Positions 10,318 to 21,000 of a stretch of 64,000 bases of DNA are shown one piece after another (position 1 is the first letter of the stretch; every line of letters begins with the position of its first letter). The stretch comes from Uranotaenia lowii. Lineage: Eukaryota; Arthropoda; Insecta; Diptera; Culicidae. A model generated the notes under the pieces. The model was not told the origin of the DNA. It did no database searches and saw only the letters and a list, made by a program, of their open reading frames with translations. A program made the translations under genes and the position numbers. Where the stretch lies: positions 154,038,334-154,102,333 of the forward strand of contig NC_073692.1 in NCBI RefSeq assembly GCF_029784155.1, written 5' to 3'.

Positions 10318-13300
10318 TCAACATGACCTCGAACGGATGGAACGGTTGTTACACGATGGCTGCGATGAATGACCGATGGTAATCTGGTTCGCCACCGATT
10401 TGTAGCCGTCGCCGTCGGAACCAATCGTGTTGTCGGAAGAAGCACGCATTGAGCTGCAGTCGGAAGTGTATGATGCCTGAAGATCAATTGTGGGAGATGG
10501 TTGGGGAGTGCAACTCGGAGCGGAAGGCTGACGCTCGGATTCCGTGACTGTTGAGGATTCGGAGGCTTCGCAATGTGGGAGCGGGCACATTTTGCGGATT
10601 GAGCAACGGCGGATTTGATTTCCATCACACAGCACGTCTGCAACTCTGCCACACGCATCGTCGCCAACAATCGTCTTCAGGACTCGAGCGATGGACCATT
10701 TTATTGGAGGCAAGGTGTCGTCTTCTACCAGAACCATGTCACCGACGGATGGATTCGGATATTGAGCGGGCCATTTTTGAGAACGCTGTAGAATGGGCAG
10801 GTAATCGTACCAGCGATCCCAAAGCGATTGGAGAACACGCTGTTGGTCTTGCCAGTGGAAAGGGTGATTGGATGGTAACAAGGTAAGGTTTGGATCGGAA
10901 AGAGCTTGGATTGGACCAGCGATGTGGAAATGGCCTGGAGGTAGGGCCTCGAGGTCCGTAGGATTATTGGAGCGGGAAGTAAGCGGCCGGGGTTTGAGGC
11001 ACGCTTCGATTCGTGTGACCTTAGTGGTCATTTCATCTAGCGTCTGAAGGACAACAAGATTCGGATGCGGGTGATGTTCGACGATGTATTTGTGGACTGT
11101 ATTTCGGGGTCTGTACGGACCATCTATCGACCAATCAAAACGACGAACTACAGTCAATAGATGCGGAGGTCCAGCGTTAGGCGTTTCTTCGTGAGCTTCG
11201 GGGAGTATGAGATTCGTCACGAAGTTTTTCTTCTGAACGATGAACGGATGCTTTCGGTCGAATGTTGTCGGAGCGTAAATAAACATTTTGCAGGAGAGAT
11301 TTTGAAGGCAACTGGAGAAACTATCGAGGTAGCCAAACGTTTCTAGGATCCAATACTGGTGGGTGCAGAATGCAACGATGAATTCTGGAGACAGACTACG
11401 CGAAACTTGTGTAGCCAGATTATGTTCCGTACGCAAATCCAGCCACGCAGCGTTTTCAGTAAGCTGCTGAATCTGTGAAACCCGAATGGCGACGAAAGAA
11501 TTGGCCGCGTGACTGGCGCACAACTCAAGACGCGCAATGGTCGCGCATCTGGATTTCTTCGTAAGGGCGATGCTGGATGTAGCTGTCGTCAGGTAGACTG
11601 TGAATGCACCCGATGTTAAAGTCGAACTATGGCAGGCATCGTAGACACGCAGCGACGAATAAGCAAGTTCATTTTCCGGCAACACGAAACGAGCAATCGA
11701 AGGCAGAGTCGGCTGACCGATCATTTCCGGTTTTTTGGGCAGGCTGACGTTGTATTGCGCGGAAACATCCTTTCGTGTAGCTGATTCTAAATAATTCTTA
11801 CAAAAGCGCCCCTCTGGTGATGATGAATTAGTCTGCCCCTTTCCACTTACATTATGTTCGGAATCGTGAAATCTTGAAACATTGCAATGGACTCGAACTG
11901 TATTCTTACTGGAACCGCAGTCGTGAATACCGGATACAAGCCAACCAAACACAGAATTCTGGAGCATCGGTTTTCCTTCGCCAAGTTTGAAATGGCCGCT
12001 TCGCAAGAGCTCGAAGAAAACTTGAGCACCAATCACCATATCGATAGGAGCACGTGTAGCAAACGATGGATCAGCGAGACGAACGTTCTTCGGAATCATC
12101 CAATCGCTTACATCAGCGGTGTTTGTTGGAAGATCGCTTGTAACCTTCTCCAAAACAATAAACTCCAACGGAACTCGATATTTGTTGAACCGTGAGACAA
12201 CCGTGGCGGTAGTTGAATATAGCGAAACTGCAGAAATATTTCCTCCTATTCCAGCAATCTCCGTGTTACCAGGAGTCTTTCGCGAATTGAGAAGACGATG
12301 AAATCTTTCGGTCATGAGATTCGGCTGCGAAGCGCTATCAAGCAGAACCCGGGCGGAGAACGAAGTACCCATTGGGCCGAGAACTTTCACTACAGCAGTG
12401 GCGAGAAACACTTGATTCGAAGGGGAGAGGTCGAGACGTTTGGTCCCCGAATGCGTATGGGCGGAAAGGCTGAGCGGAACAGGAACAGAAAGCAAACGAT
12501 CAATACCATCGAAATTCGATACGGATGACTGCTCCTCGCTGCGATTTGTGCCGGATCCTCGAGCTAAGTCCGAATCTGGATTGTGTAGAAGGGTGTGATG
12601 CTTGGAATCGCATACTCGACAGGTTCCGTACTTGCAAGTGGCGGACGAATGTTTTCCAAAGAGGCAATTTACGCACAATCCAGCATCGTTCACGATCGCA
12701 GCTCGTTGAGTAACCGGCATTTGTTTGAACTGGGCGCAAAAATACAGGCGATGTCCCATACCGCACGCCACACAGTTGTCTTGGGATTTGATGGTGGTTC
12801 CAGCATTCATGATCAAGGGAGCAGGTCTGGAGTCACACACAGGTCGATCTGGTTGCAAAGTCTCCAACTCCATCACGTATTCACGGATAAACGTAATCAG
12901 CTCATCGTAAGTAGGCATCCTTTTCTTGTCCACAGCTCGCTGCCACTCGCGAAGTGTATTGTGATCCAAGCGCGCTGATACCATACACACCAGTAGTGAA
13001 CTCCAGCCTTTTGTGTTTTCACCCAGCTTCTCCAGAATTCCCAAGTTGTTTTCAAAGTCACCAAGCAAACTGGTTAATTCCCGAGGACACTCATTCTGCA
13101 CCTTTTCTACCTTGAATAAAGCTTCGATGTGACTGCGTACCAGGATGTTGAAGTTCTGATACCGATCAGTCAGTAATTTCAGCGCCACAGAGTAATTACT
13201 TCCCGTAACAGACATTTTTTCCACTAATTTTAACGCCTCTCCTCGAAGAGTCGACTTGAGGTAGTGAAACTTTTGTACTTCCGATAGTTCTGCATTGTTA

Positions 13301-13731
13301 TGTACTAATGAGTCGAACGTGTCGTAATACGAAAACCAACGTAAAATATCACCACTGAACTCCGGCAATTGAATATTCGGCAATTTCAGGGCCCGAAAAG
13401 TTTGACCCGTTGTCCCTGACGATGGTGCTGGCGTGCGGGGTACCTCTAGCGATGCGTAAAACGCTTTAAGCGTGAAGTAATCCTCCTCGAAAGCAGCCAT
13501 ATCCTTTGCGAAATCTGTCCCAGTATTTTCCTCCTCCTCAAGGCTCTCAAGATTCAATGAGGCTTGGCAAAATTTCTTATAATTACTCTCAAGAGCATTT
13601 TTTCGAGCTAAAGCTTGCTCAACTTGCGTATCCGGGTCAAAATTTTGCATGAAATTCATGGCTCGTTCCATTGAATCTCGAGCCTGGCGATAAATCACCA
13701 AGTTTTTCTTAAACTCCACTTCTTTTTTCAT
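10318..13731 (-). CDS. BEL/Pao gag-protease polyprotein with deleted pol
   Basis: This is a 1137-residue frame starting MKKEVEFKKN. Residues about 1-300 are BEL-type gag (a DUF1759-like region, with LPNIQLPEFSGD near 117). Two or three zinc-knuckle-like Cys/His clusters lie at 320-385. A retroviral-type aspartic protease follows, with active-site-like LLDSAS at 463-468, and the FGWLVSG segment that normally leads into RT is at 595-601. RT motifs including the YVDD box are missing. Short RNase H-like (about 720-750) and integrase zinc-binding-like (about 825-880) fragments remain. The integrase DDE core is absent, and the integrase C-terminal region resumes at about 915-1052 with DLEALPPGHF. 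Family polyproteins are usually about 1,700-1,900 residues. The frame survived several internal deletions without a stop, which is unusual for simple decay. Confidence 0.85.
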   Translation of the reverse strand: MKKEVEFKKNLVIYRQARDSMERAMNFMQNFDPDTQVEQALARKNALESNYKKFCQASLNLESLEEEENTGTDFAKDMAAFEEDYFTLKAFYASLEVPRTPAPSSGTTGQTFRALKLPNIQLPEFSGDILRWFSYYDTFDSLVHNNAELSEVQKFHYLKSTLRGEALKLVEKMSVTGSNYSVALKLLTDRYQNFNILVRSHIEALFKVEKVQNECPRELTSLLGDFENNLGILEKLGENTKGWSSLLVCMVSARLDHNTLREWQRAVDKKRMPTYDELITFIREYVMELETLQPDRPVCDSRPAPLIMNAGTTIKSQDNCVACGMGHRLYFCAQFKQMPVTQRAAIVNDAGLCVNCLFGKHSSATCKYGTCRVCDSKHHTLLHNPDSDLARGSGTNRSEEQSSVSNFDGIDRLLSVPVPLSLSAHTHSGTKRLDLSPSNQVFLATAVVKVLGPMGTSFSARVLLDSASQPNLMTERFHRLLNSRKTPGNTEIAGIGGNISAVSLYSTTATVVSRFNKYRVPLEFIVLEKVTSDLPTNTADVSDWMIPKNVRLADPSFATRAPIDMVIGAQVFFELLRSGHFKLGEGKPMLQNSVFGWLVSGIHDCGSSKNTVRVHCNVSRFHDSEHNVSGKGQTNSSSPEGRFCKNYLESATRKDVSAQYNVSLPKKPEMIGQPTLPSIARFVLPENELAYSSLRVYDACHSSTLTSGAFTVYLTTATSSIALTKKSRCATIARLELCASHAANSFVAIRVSQIQQLTENAAWLDLRTEHNLATQVSRSLSPEFIVAFCTHQYWILETFGYLDSFSSCLQNLSCKMFIYAPTTFDRKHPFIVQKKNFVTNLILPEAHEETPNAGPPHLLTVVRRFDWSIDGPYRPRNTVHKYIVEHHPHPNLVVLQTLDEMTTKVTRIEACLKPRPLTSRSNNPTDLEALPPGHFHIAGPIQALSDPNLTLLPSNHPFHWQDQQRVLQSLWDRWYDYLPILQRSQKWPAQYPNPSVGDMVLVEDDTLPPIKWSIARVLKTIVGDDACGRVADVLCDGNQIRRCSIRKMCPLPHCEASESSTVTESERQPSAPSCTPQPSPTIDLQASYTSDCSSMRASSDNTIGSDGDGYKSVANQITIGHSSQPSCNNRSIRSRSC

Positions 13732-14447
13732 CGCTTAGCGGAAAAAATTCAAAAAAAACCGCGAAATACCGAAAAAATATTTTTTTTTTGTTTTCAAATA
13801 TTTTCCAGTGGTACTGAGAGGGTTAAAATACCCGAAAAATCGATAATCGCAATCGATTCGCAAAAATTCAAAAATAAAAAAAACTTTCAAAAATATTTTT
13901 GAATTAGGCACTTTTTGTGCTACTGGGACTTGAAGGGTTAATAGTGAGCTCCAAATTGATCTTCTATGGCCTACAGCAATGGCCGACGAACAATGTTCGA
14001 TGATAAAAAAATATCCGAAATATGCACCAATTGTGCAAACTTTTTACATGGAACCGTTTCCGGCGAAAGAATAGTGGGCATATGACTTACCGGACCGGTC
14101 CAACCTACGGTTTGTTGATGTTGACAAATCGGAAAAAAATCACCCGGGAAGTTTCCAGCGAAGTTGAAAATGTTCCGTCGGACGTCGAATATTACGAAGA
14201 AGCCTCAATCACGCACTCGGGACCGATGACCAACCCCCCTGGAAGTCGAAAACAAGTAAGTATTTTTGTATTTGAACTACCACAATGTACTGGAACGACG
14301 ATTCCTTTCAGGATTGCTGCTGCTGCTGGTGCTGATGAGCAAATTAATTGCTTCTGCTGCTGCTGATCGAAGTGCACTTTCTGCTTCTGATGCTGGTGGT
14401 GAATGCCGAAGATGATTCCCCAGGCCTGGCAGGTACGTGCGCAATTC

Positions 14448-14466
14448 AATCCGGCTCGAAGGACCA
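14448..14466 (-). other. Primer-binding site, tRNA-Tyr
   Basis: Directly inside the 5' LTR the minus strand reads TGGTCCTTCGAGCCGGATT. This is complementary to the 3' end of insect tRNA-Tyr including CCA, as I recall that tRNA. Confidence 0.75.
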
Positions 14467-14983
14467 TGTACGGACGCAGGATTCCGTTGTTAGTGTCCCA
14501 CGAATTGGGTCCCAAACGGCTATCGAATTTCGGGTGAGCAGCAAACAATTTCGGTCATCAATCGACCAGCGATGGCGGAGCAGAACAAAACCAAGAACGA
14601 ACGAACTTTCGGGTGGTAAAAAACACGTCCGTTGCGCGCGAGTAGGTTTGAAAAGTGATTTTATTGTTGCAAATAAATATTTGACATGTCACTTAAATTA
14701 TAGCGTTTCACTTCACGTATCACTTTTTCGTCAAGGTTTTCTCACTACTTATTCTATATTGTGAGTGTGCAGTGTTGGTAATTCATGTTCGTTTTATAAT
14801 GTGTGTTGTGTGAAGTAGTGTAATGTGGAATTTATGTTTGTGTATGATAATTACATCGTATTTCTTCTCTTACAGGCTATTTCACTTAACATTCGTAATT
14901 AGTAAATTTCATTTCTTCGTCAAATTTTATGTATTTCATTTTGTGTCGATGCCGAATCGCTGCGATGTGACTGCGTCGGAACA
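14467..14983 (-). repeat. 5' LTR of BEL element
   Basis: This is the partner of 9776-10292, of the same length with three substitutions. The target duplication CGTAC follows at 14984-14988. Confidence 0.92.
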
Positions 14984-14988
14984 CGTAC

Positions 14989-15372
14989 AATACAGTAGGC
15001 TAATTGAGAATTTTTTTTGGGTAGGATCGAGAAAAATCCATTAAAGTTACAGTGTAACACAATTTGCCTATTGCATTTTTTTTCGAATACGCTCCTTCAT
15101 CGAAAGAGATATCGGTAAGAAATCAGCGCTTTTTTTATCAAGAATGGCGGAATGCCATCGGGCCAGGTCCTTCCGTTTCATTCAAAGCAGCCATCTTACG
15201 AAGACTGGCATTCAGGGAAAAACTCAGCAGACTCAGATTAAATATAGACTCTACAAGCTACTCAGGTATGATTCAGTAATAGGTATTGAGTTAGTTTCCT
15301 CAACCTTAACTTATAGTTTATTGTAACTGGCACGCTACGTTATAGTTAATAAATTACAAATTACAAATTAAA
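14989..15372 (+). other. Probable remainder of the Jockey-like fragment
   Basis: This sequence lies directly beyond the BEL target duplication, so it was contiguous with 9775 before that insertion. It has no clear frame. It ends in a short tandem repeat (ATTACAA units, about 15350-15372) that could be a LINE 3' tail. The assignment rests on position only. Confidence 0.35.
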
Positions 15373-16624
15373 TTATTACTTTGCATAGCATGCTTTTAAA
15401 GAATGACCAGAAGAATGACTTGAGGTATTTTTTAGTACCAACCTTTCCGTTTTTACACATTACTACCAAAAGGATGCTGGATCAGCCCGGGCGTTGTTCT
15501 TAATACGATTCAAGTAATCACAAAAACCATATAAATGCAAAGAGTTATGCGCACTCTAAGTGACGTAGCTCGTCCAAGCGATCCTGAATCTCACAATAAG
15601 TTTTAAATCAGAGTGTCAATTTTTTCAAAATCAGCTATTAAAATATAGGTAGCACTTAAGCTATCTCGAACTGTGTAGAATATTTTTCCACCCTTTGTAA
15701 CATTCTGATTAAGTATTAAATTGTTTTCCAGCTAGAATTTGTAATGTAATTATTTATTGGCATATTTAATGAAAAATTTCATTGAGAAAAAATAGGACTT
15801 TTTGAGGCAAAAGTTGGATTTATTCAAGAGAATGGGAAAACATAACACTTCTCAGCAATAAATCCTATCGAGATCCAACAGGATGCAGCAGGAGCTTCAC
15901 TGTATCGATTTGCATCGATTGGCACTGGAACTGCTGAGTGTCGAATCTAGATTTGAACCCCAAATGCTTCGGGTAGTCTAGTGTAGGTGTATTTGTAGGC
16001 GATGGACTATTCTTCGTAAACCGGGGGCGGAGTTAGTTCTTTTATCTATGATGATCGTCGGAGATCTTTATTCTTCTGTCAGATAATACCCACACAAGAA
16101 CATTTGGAGGACCTTATTGGTGCAGCAGTTGAATCATCCCTCCGTTAAGAGATATATTTAATTTATAAACTGATTGTTTTGCAAATAAAACAAACCATAT
16201 CAACCATGTTTTACTCTTATGCAAGCACAGCCAGATACGGGCTTGGTTGGATTTTAAAAATTCAATCCAGGCTGTTCGGGAGGACGGGTGCGGAATGAAA
16301 TTCAGGATTTGAATTGTAATCAAACCCAAAGGAAACGCGAATTCATTATTGAAATTGAAACCGAAAACTCCACATGATGGCATTTTTGTGCCATTAAGGG
16401 AAGATCGGGGAATGTGAATTAATGAAAACATATTATTCATAGGTTGTGATTTGATTTGCAGGGATTTGTCTAATCATTTCTGAGCTTCTGTTTTGTTTCG
16501 GTTTCATGATACAAATGTTTTGTGCAGTTCTTAACTAAGCTTTTGTCATACTTTTTTTTCAAAATTTTTTCTGAGATTTCTATACTTAATCAAATTTGAC
16601 TGGAATTGGAATTTTTAACTTTAG
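15373..16624. other. Spacer, no gene seen
   Basis: AT-rich sequence. A frame at 16114-16440 (minus) shows no recognisable domain. Nothing else can be supported. Confidence 0.4.
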
Positions 16625-16675
16625 TACCTAAACTGGGGGAACATTGATCACTTTTTCAATTCATTTTCGAATATT

Positions 16676-17959
16676 TTGGAAGGGATATTCAGTAAAGTGT
16701 TTGAAAAACTTCTAATAAACAGACTAAACCAATTCATTAATGAAAATAATATTTTATACAACCTGCAATACGGCTTCAAAGCCGGCTGCAGTACATTGAT
16801 AGCTATGTGTGAACTGATTGATTCTGTCATAGAAAATATAGACACAAAGAAAATCGTTGGAGGATTGTTTCTAGATTTGAAAAAAGCCTTTGATACTCTA
16901 GATCACGAAATCCTCCTCAAAAAACTTGATCGGTATGGTATAAGAGGTATTGCTAATACCATCATTAAAAGCTACCTTACAGGTCGGGAACAATTCGTTT
17001 CTATCGACCAAACAGAAAGCTCTTTGGAACCACTTGATGTGGGTGTACCACAAGGCAGTAATATTGGGCCATTGTTATTCTTATTATACATCAATGATTT
17101 AAGCAATCTACCTTTACACGGCATTCCCAGACTGTTTGCGGATGACACTGCTTTGTTTTATCCTGGAATTTGCCCAAAGATTATAGTTGAACAAATGGAA
17201 AAAGACTTAGAAATTCTTCACAAATACTTCAACAGCAACCTTCTAACTCTAAACTTATCGAAAACCAAGTACATGATCTTTCGCTCGTCCAGAAGAGTTA
17301 TCACCAGCAGTTATCACCTTTTTTTCGCAAATTCTACAATTGAAAAAGTTGACAACTTTAAATACTTGGGTTTGACACTAGATGAAACACTTTCCTGGAG
17401 TCCTCATATAAACAACATAATCACAAAAACATCGTCCTTGAGTGGCATTCTTTGGAGAGTCAGGAATTTTGTACCGCGCCATGTTCTAATGAAATTTTAC
17501 TTTGCATTCATTCATTCCCAGTTTAACTACCTTATAGCAGTGTGGGGGAGGGCATCTTTGTCCCTTCTTGCCCGGTTGCAGACGTTACAGAATCGTTGTA
17601 TGAAAACTATCTTCAAACTACCTTTCCTCTATCCAACTGCATTACTTTATTCAAGTACATCTCATAATGTTTTGCCATTAATTAAACTGTGCAGCTTGCA
17701 AACATTAATGTACGTGTTTGATAATTTAAACTCCACAGATAATAACCGTAATTTATTGTTTAGCTCAGGTACTCGCTCTCGAATTACTCGTCAGTCTAAT
17801 CATTTGCTTCAAAGTCGCTGTTCAACATCTTTCGGTCAACGCAGAATCTCCTACATTGGACCATTATCTTACAACAGTCTTCCAGAAGTCTTTAAAAGCA
17901 CTAACAACCGTAACTCTTTCAAAACCCAACTCATTCGTCACCTCAAAGGAATGCTCTAG
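16676..17959 (+). CDS. CR1/L2-type reverse transcriptase, N-truncated
   Basis: This is a 427-residue frame with RT blocks in order: FLDLKKAFDTLDHEILLKKL (finger/palm, first catalytic Asp), GVPQGSNIGPLLFLLYINDL, LFADDTALFY (catalytic FADD form), and FKYLGLTLDETLSW. No endonuclease domain lies upstream, because the copy begins about where 'ISK-FEK' normally sits in the family. The frame is otherwise free of stops to its natural end. The first ATG is incidental. CR1 versus L2 or Daphne clade cannot be decided by eye. Confidence 0.8.
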   Translation: MEGIFSKVFEKLLINRLNQFINENNILYNLQYGFKAGCSTLIAMCELIDSVIENIDTKKIVGGLFLDLKKAFDTLDHEILLKKLDRYGIRGIANTIIKSYLTGREQFVSIDQTESSLEPLDVGVPQGSNIGPLLFLLYINDLSNLPLHGIPRLFADDTALFYPGICPKIIVEQMEKDLEILHKYFNSNLLTLNLSKTKYMIFRSSRRVITSSYHLFFANSTIEKVDNFKYLGLTLDETLSWSPHINNIITKTSSLSGILWRVRNFVPRHVLMKFYFAFIHSQFNYLIAVWGRASLSLLARLQTLQNRCMKTIFKLPFLYPTALLYSSTSHNVLPLIKLCSLQTLMYVFDNLNSTDNNRNLLFSSGTRSRITRQSNHLLQSRCSTSFGQRRISYIGPLSYNSLPEVFKSTNNRNSFKTQLIRHLKGML

Positions 17960-18028
17960 TCAATAACCAAATCACCTTGCCAGTTTTTTTTTTGTGTTTT
18001 AGTCAATAATTTTATTTTTTAATCTGTT

Positions 18029-18039
18029 AATTTTAATTT
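18029..18039. repeat. RTE target-site duplication
   Basis: AATTTTAATTT occurs here and again at 21285-21295, directly bounding the RTE element. Confidence 0.8.
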
Positions 18040-21000
18040 GCCGCACGCGTCTGTTCCCCAGGTCAGGGGCGGCGTGCAACAACAACCGAGCGTCTGTTCT
18101 CCAGGTCAGGGGCGGCTCAAGCAGCGTCTGTCTCGCAGCGAGCGGCTGAATCTATGAAATGCGGCTCCCGCCAGCTAAGGCCAAGATGGCAGCCCCATCG
18201 CGGGATAGGGACTTTAGGCTAACAACCTACTGTTCCCGACTTGAAATTGTTACGGAATCCGAAAGAAATGACCGACCTGGAACTTTGGCAACGACTTTTA
18301 GCATGAAAACACGGAAACGAATTGGAACTTGGAACGTTTTAACCCTTGCCCAACAAGGCAAACTGGAACAACTTGCTAGAGAGGCTAGCCGCCTCAAGCT
18401 TGAACTTCTGGGACTGAGCGAAGTCCGTTGGCCTAATACTGGAGAACACAAGACACAATCCGGGCAAGTCCTGCTTTACTCTGGCATACGAGGAGAACAC
18501 GCTACTCGGGAACGAGGAGTTGGTTTCCTGTTAAGCCCGCAGGCCTACGCGGCCCTCATTAGATGGGAACCAATAAACGAAAGAATAATCGTAGCCAGAT
18601 TCAGAACACGGGTTAGAAACCTTACAATGGTCCAGTGTTATGCGCCAACTGACGTTGCCGACTTGCAGGAGAAAGAGCAGTTTTACAGTCAACTGAACAG
18701 CGTGGTAGAGAAAATTCCGAAGGGTGACATTCAAATCCATTTGGGCGACTTCAACGCAAAGATTGGCTCCGACAATCAGGACCTTGAGCGCATCATGGGG
18801 CGCCATGGTCTAGGACAGATGAGCGAAAACGGAGAGCTGTTTGTAGAATTTTGTGGCAACAACAACATGGTGATCGGTGGATCGCTCTTCCCCCATCGAC
18901 CAGCACATAAGGTCACTTGGGTATCCCGAGATGGCCGAACAGAAAATCAAATTGACCACATCTGCATCAGCCGAAAATGGAGAAGGAGCCTTCTTGATGT
19001 CCGCAACAAACGAAGCGCAGACATTGCATCTGACCATCACCTCGTCCTTGGCGAAATACGACTGAGAGTTGCGCGTGTCCAACGGCGCGAGGAGAAAGTC
19101 GGGTGTCGATACGACGTCCGCCGGTTGGAGAATCCAGAGGTGAAAAGGGCATACGTTGAACAGCTAGAATCCCGAGCCTCGGAATTGCCAACAGACGGAA
19201 CAGTCGAAGAACAGTGGTGTGGAATCAAGAATGCTTTTATCACGACGAGCCATGGTACTCTTGGTAAAGTGTGTGGAAGAAGAAGTGAATGGATGTCGGA
19301 TGAAACTTGGAGGATGGTCGATGATCGGAGAAAGGCGAAAGTCGGAATTGAGCAGGCATGTACCGGGTCAGCCAAAGCAGCCGCCCGCTTACGATATGCG
19401 GAGCTGGAAAAGGCAGTTAAACGAGCTTGTAGACGAGACAAGAGAGCCTGGACAAACTCCCTAGCCGAAGAGGGAGAAAGAGCCGCCGCCAATGGAGATA
19501 TCCGATTACTTTATGACATTTCTCGCCGCCTCAGTGGTGCAAGGACAAATGCAAGAATGCCGCTGAAAGACCGAGCAGGTCAGTTATTGACCGATCGAAC
19601 AGATCAGCTCAAACGATGGACTGAGCACTTCGAACAACTCTTCCGAGTCACGAATAGCGATGGCCAACAGAATCCGCAGCTCGAAGCGCCAACAGTAAGT
19701 CGCATAAATGGCGTCAACTCGGAAGCGCCTTCGCTGGCTGAAATAGAAGCGGTAATCAAGAACATGAAATCCAACAAAGCACCTGGGATCGATTGCATCC
19801 CTGCTGAAATGCTGAAAGCCGACCCTGCCCTGTCAGCACAAATGTTGCACCGTCTCTTCGCCGACATCTGGGATACTGCAACATTCCCGGCCGACTGGAT
19901 GCAGGGTATCCTCGTAAAGGTCCCGAAGAAAGGAGACCTGACAGAGTGCGGTAACTGGCGAGGCATAACGTTGATCTGTACAACCCTCAAAGTACTCTGC
20001 AAAGTGATCCTGAACAGGATCCAGGAGAAAATTGACGCTACACTCCGACGGCAACAAGCTGGATTCCGATCCGGAAGATCATGTGTGGACCACATCACAA
20101 CGCTACGAATCATACTGGAACAAATCAACGAATTCCAGGACTCTCTTCTGCTGGTGTTCGTTGATTTCGAAAAAGCATTCGACCGACTTAACCATGAAAA
20201 CATCTGGGCGGCTCTAAGGCGACGAGGGGTCCCAGAGAAACTAGTCCATCTCATCGAAGCACAATACGAGGCATTTTCATGCAAGGTCTTGCACGATGGT
20301 GTCTTGTCCGAACCAATCCCGGTAACTGCTGGAGTGAGACAAGGATGTATTTTATCACCGCTACTTTTTCTCATCGTAATGGATGAGATTCTGACTGGAT
20401 CGATCGACTGTGCACCGAACCGAGGATTGCCGTGGAATCCTACAACAATGGAGCAACTGAACGACCTTGACCTGGCTGACGATATTGTTTTGCTCGCCCA
20501 AACACAACCGGATATGCAGAGCAAACTCGACGACCTCACCGAAAGTTCCAAGGCAGCAGGTCTCAAAGTCAATGTCGGAAAGACCAAGTCTATGGAGATC
20601 AACACAGCAAATCCCTCCAGTTTCATGGTAGCTGGGCAACAAGTGGAGAAAGTGGAGTGCTTCCAGTATCTTGGTAGCCAGATAACGCCTGATGGTGGTA
20701 CCAGGAAAGACATCGAAACCCGGATCAGAAAGGCCCGATTTGCGTTTGCGAGTCTCCGAAACATCTGGCGGTCACGCCAGATCTCTCTACGAACAAAAAT
20801 CCGAATCTTCAACTCAAACGTCAAATCCGTATTGCTGTACGGGTGCGAAACTTGGTGCACATATGCGGTGACGACGCGAAAACTGCAAGTATTTGTAAAC
20901 CGCTGCCTGCGGAATATCATCCGCGCTTGGTGGCCTGGCAACTGGATCTCGAATGAGGAACTACATCGCCGGTGTCATCAAAGGGCGCTAGAAATCGAGA

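Larger units (their letters stand above)
9776..14983 (-). mobile_element. BEL/Pao LTR retrotransposon, internally deleted
   Basis: A 5,208 bp element lies between two 517 bp LTRs that differ at only three positions. It is flanked by CGTAC duplications and runs on the minus strand. It has a 19 nt primer site matching tRNA-Tyr next to the right LTR, a G-rich polypurine tract next to the left LTR, and one 1137-residue open frame. The near-identical LTRs point to recent insertion, into the decayed Jockey-like fragment. The polyprotein lacks the RT core and the integrase catalytic core, so the copy must be non-autonomous. Confidence 0.9.

Noticed and set aside
10551..12978. Several plus-strand open frames (about 60-127 residues)
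   Set aside because: All are shadows of the minus-strand BEL polyprotein.
16676..16678. ATG as the true start of the CR1/L2-like protein
   Set aside because: The copy is 5'-truncated within the RT domain, so this Met is internal to the family protein.
19604..20941. 445-residue antisense open frame inside the RTE ORF
   Set aside because: It is the complement of the RTE coding region, and the same antisense frame appears in the dead copy at 47493-48146. No domain is recognisable.
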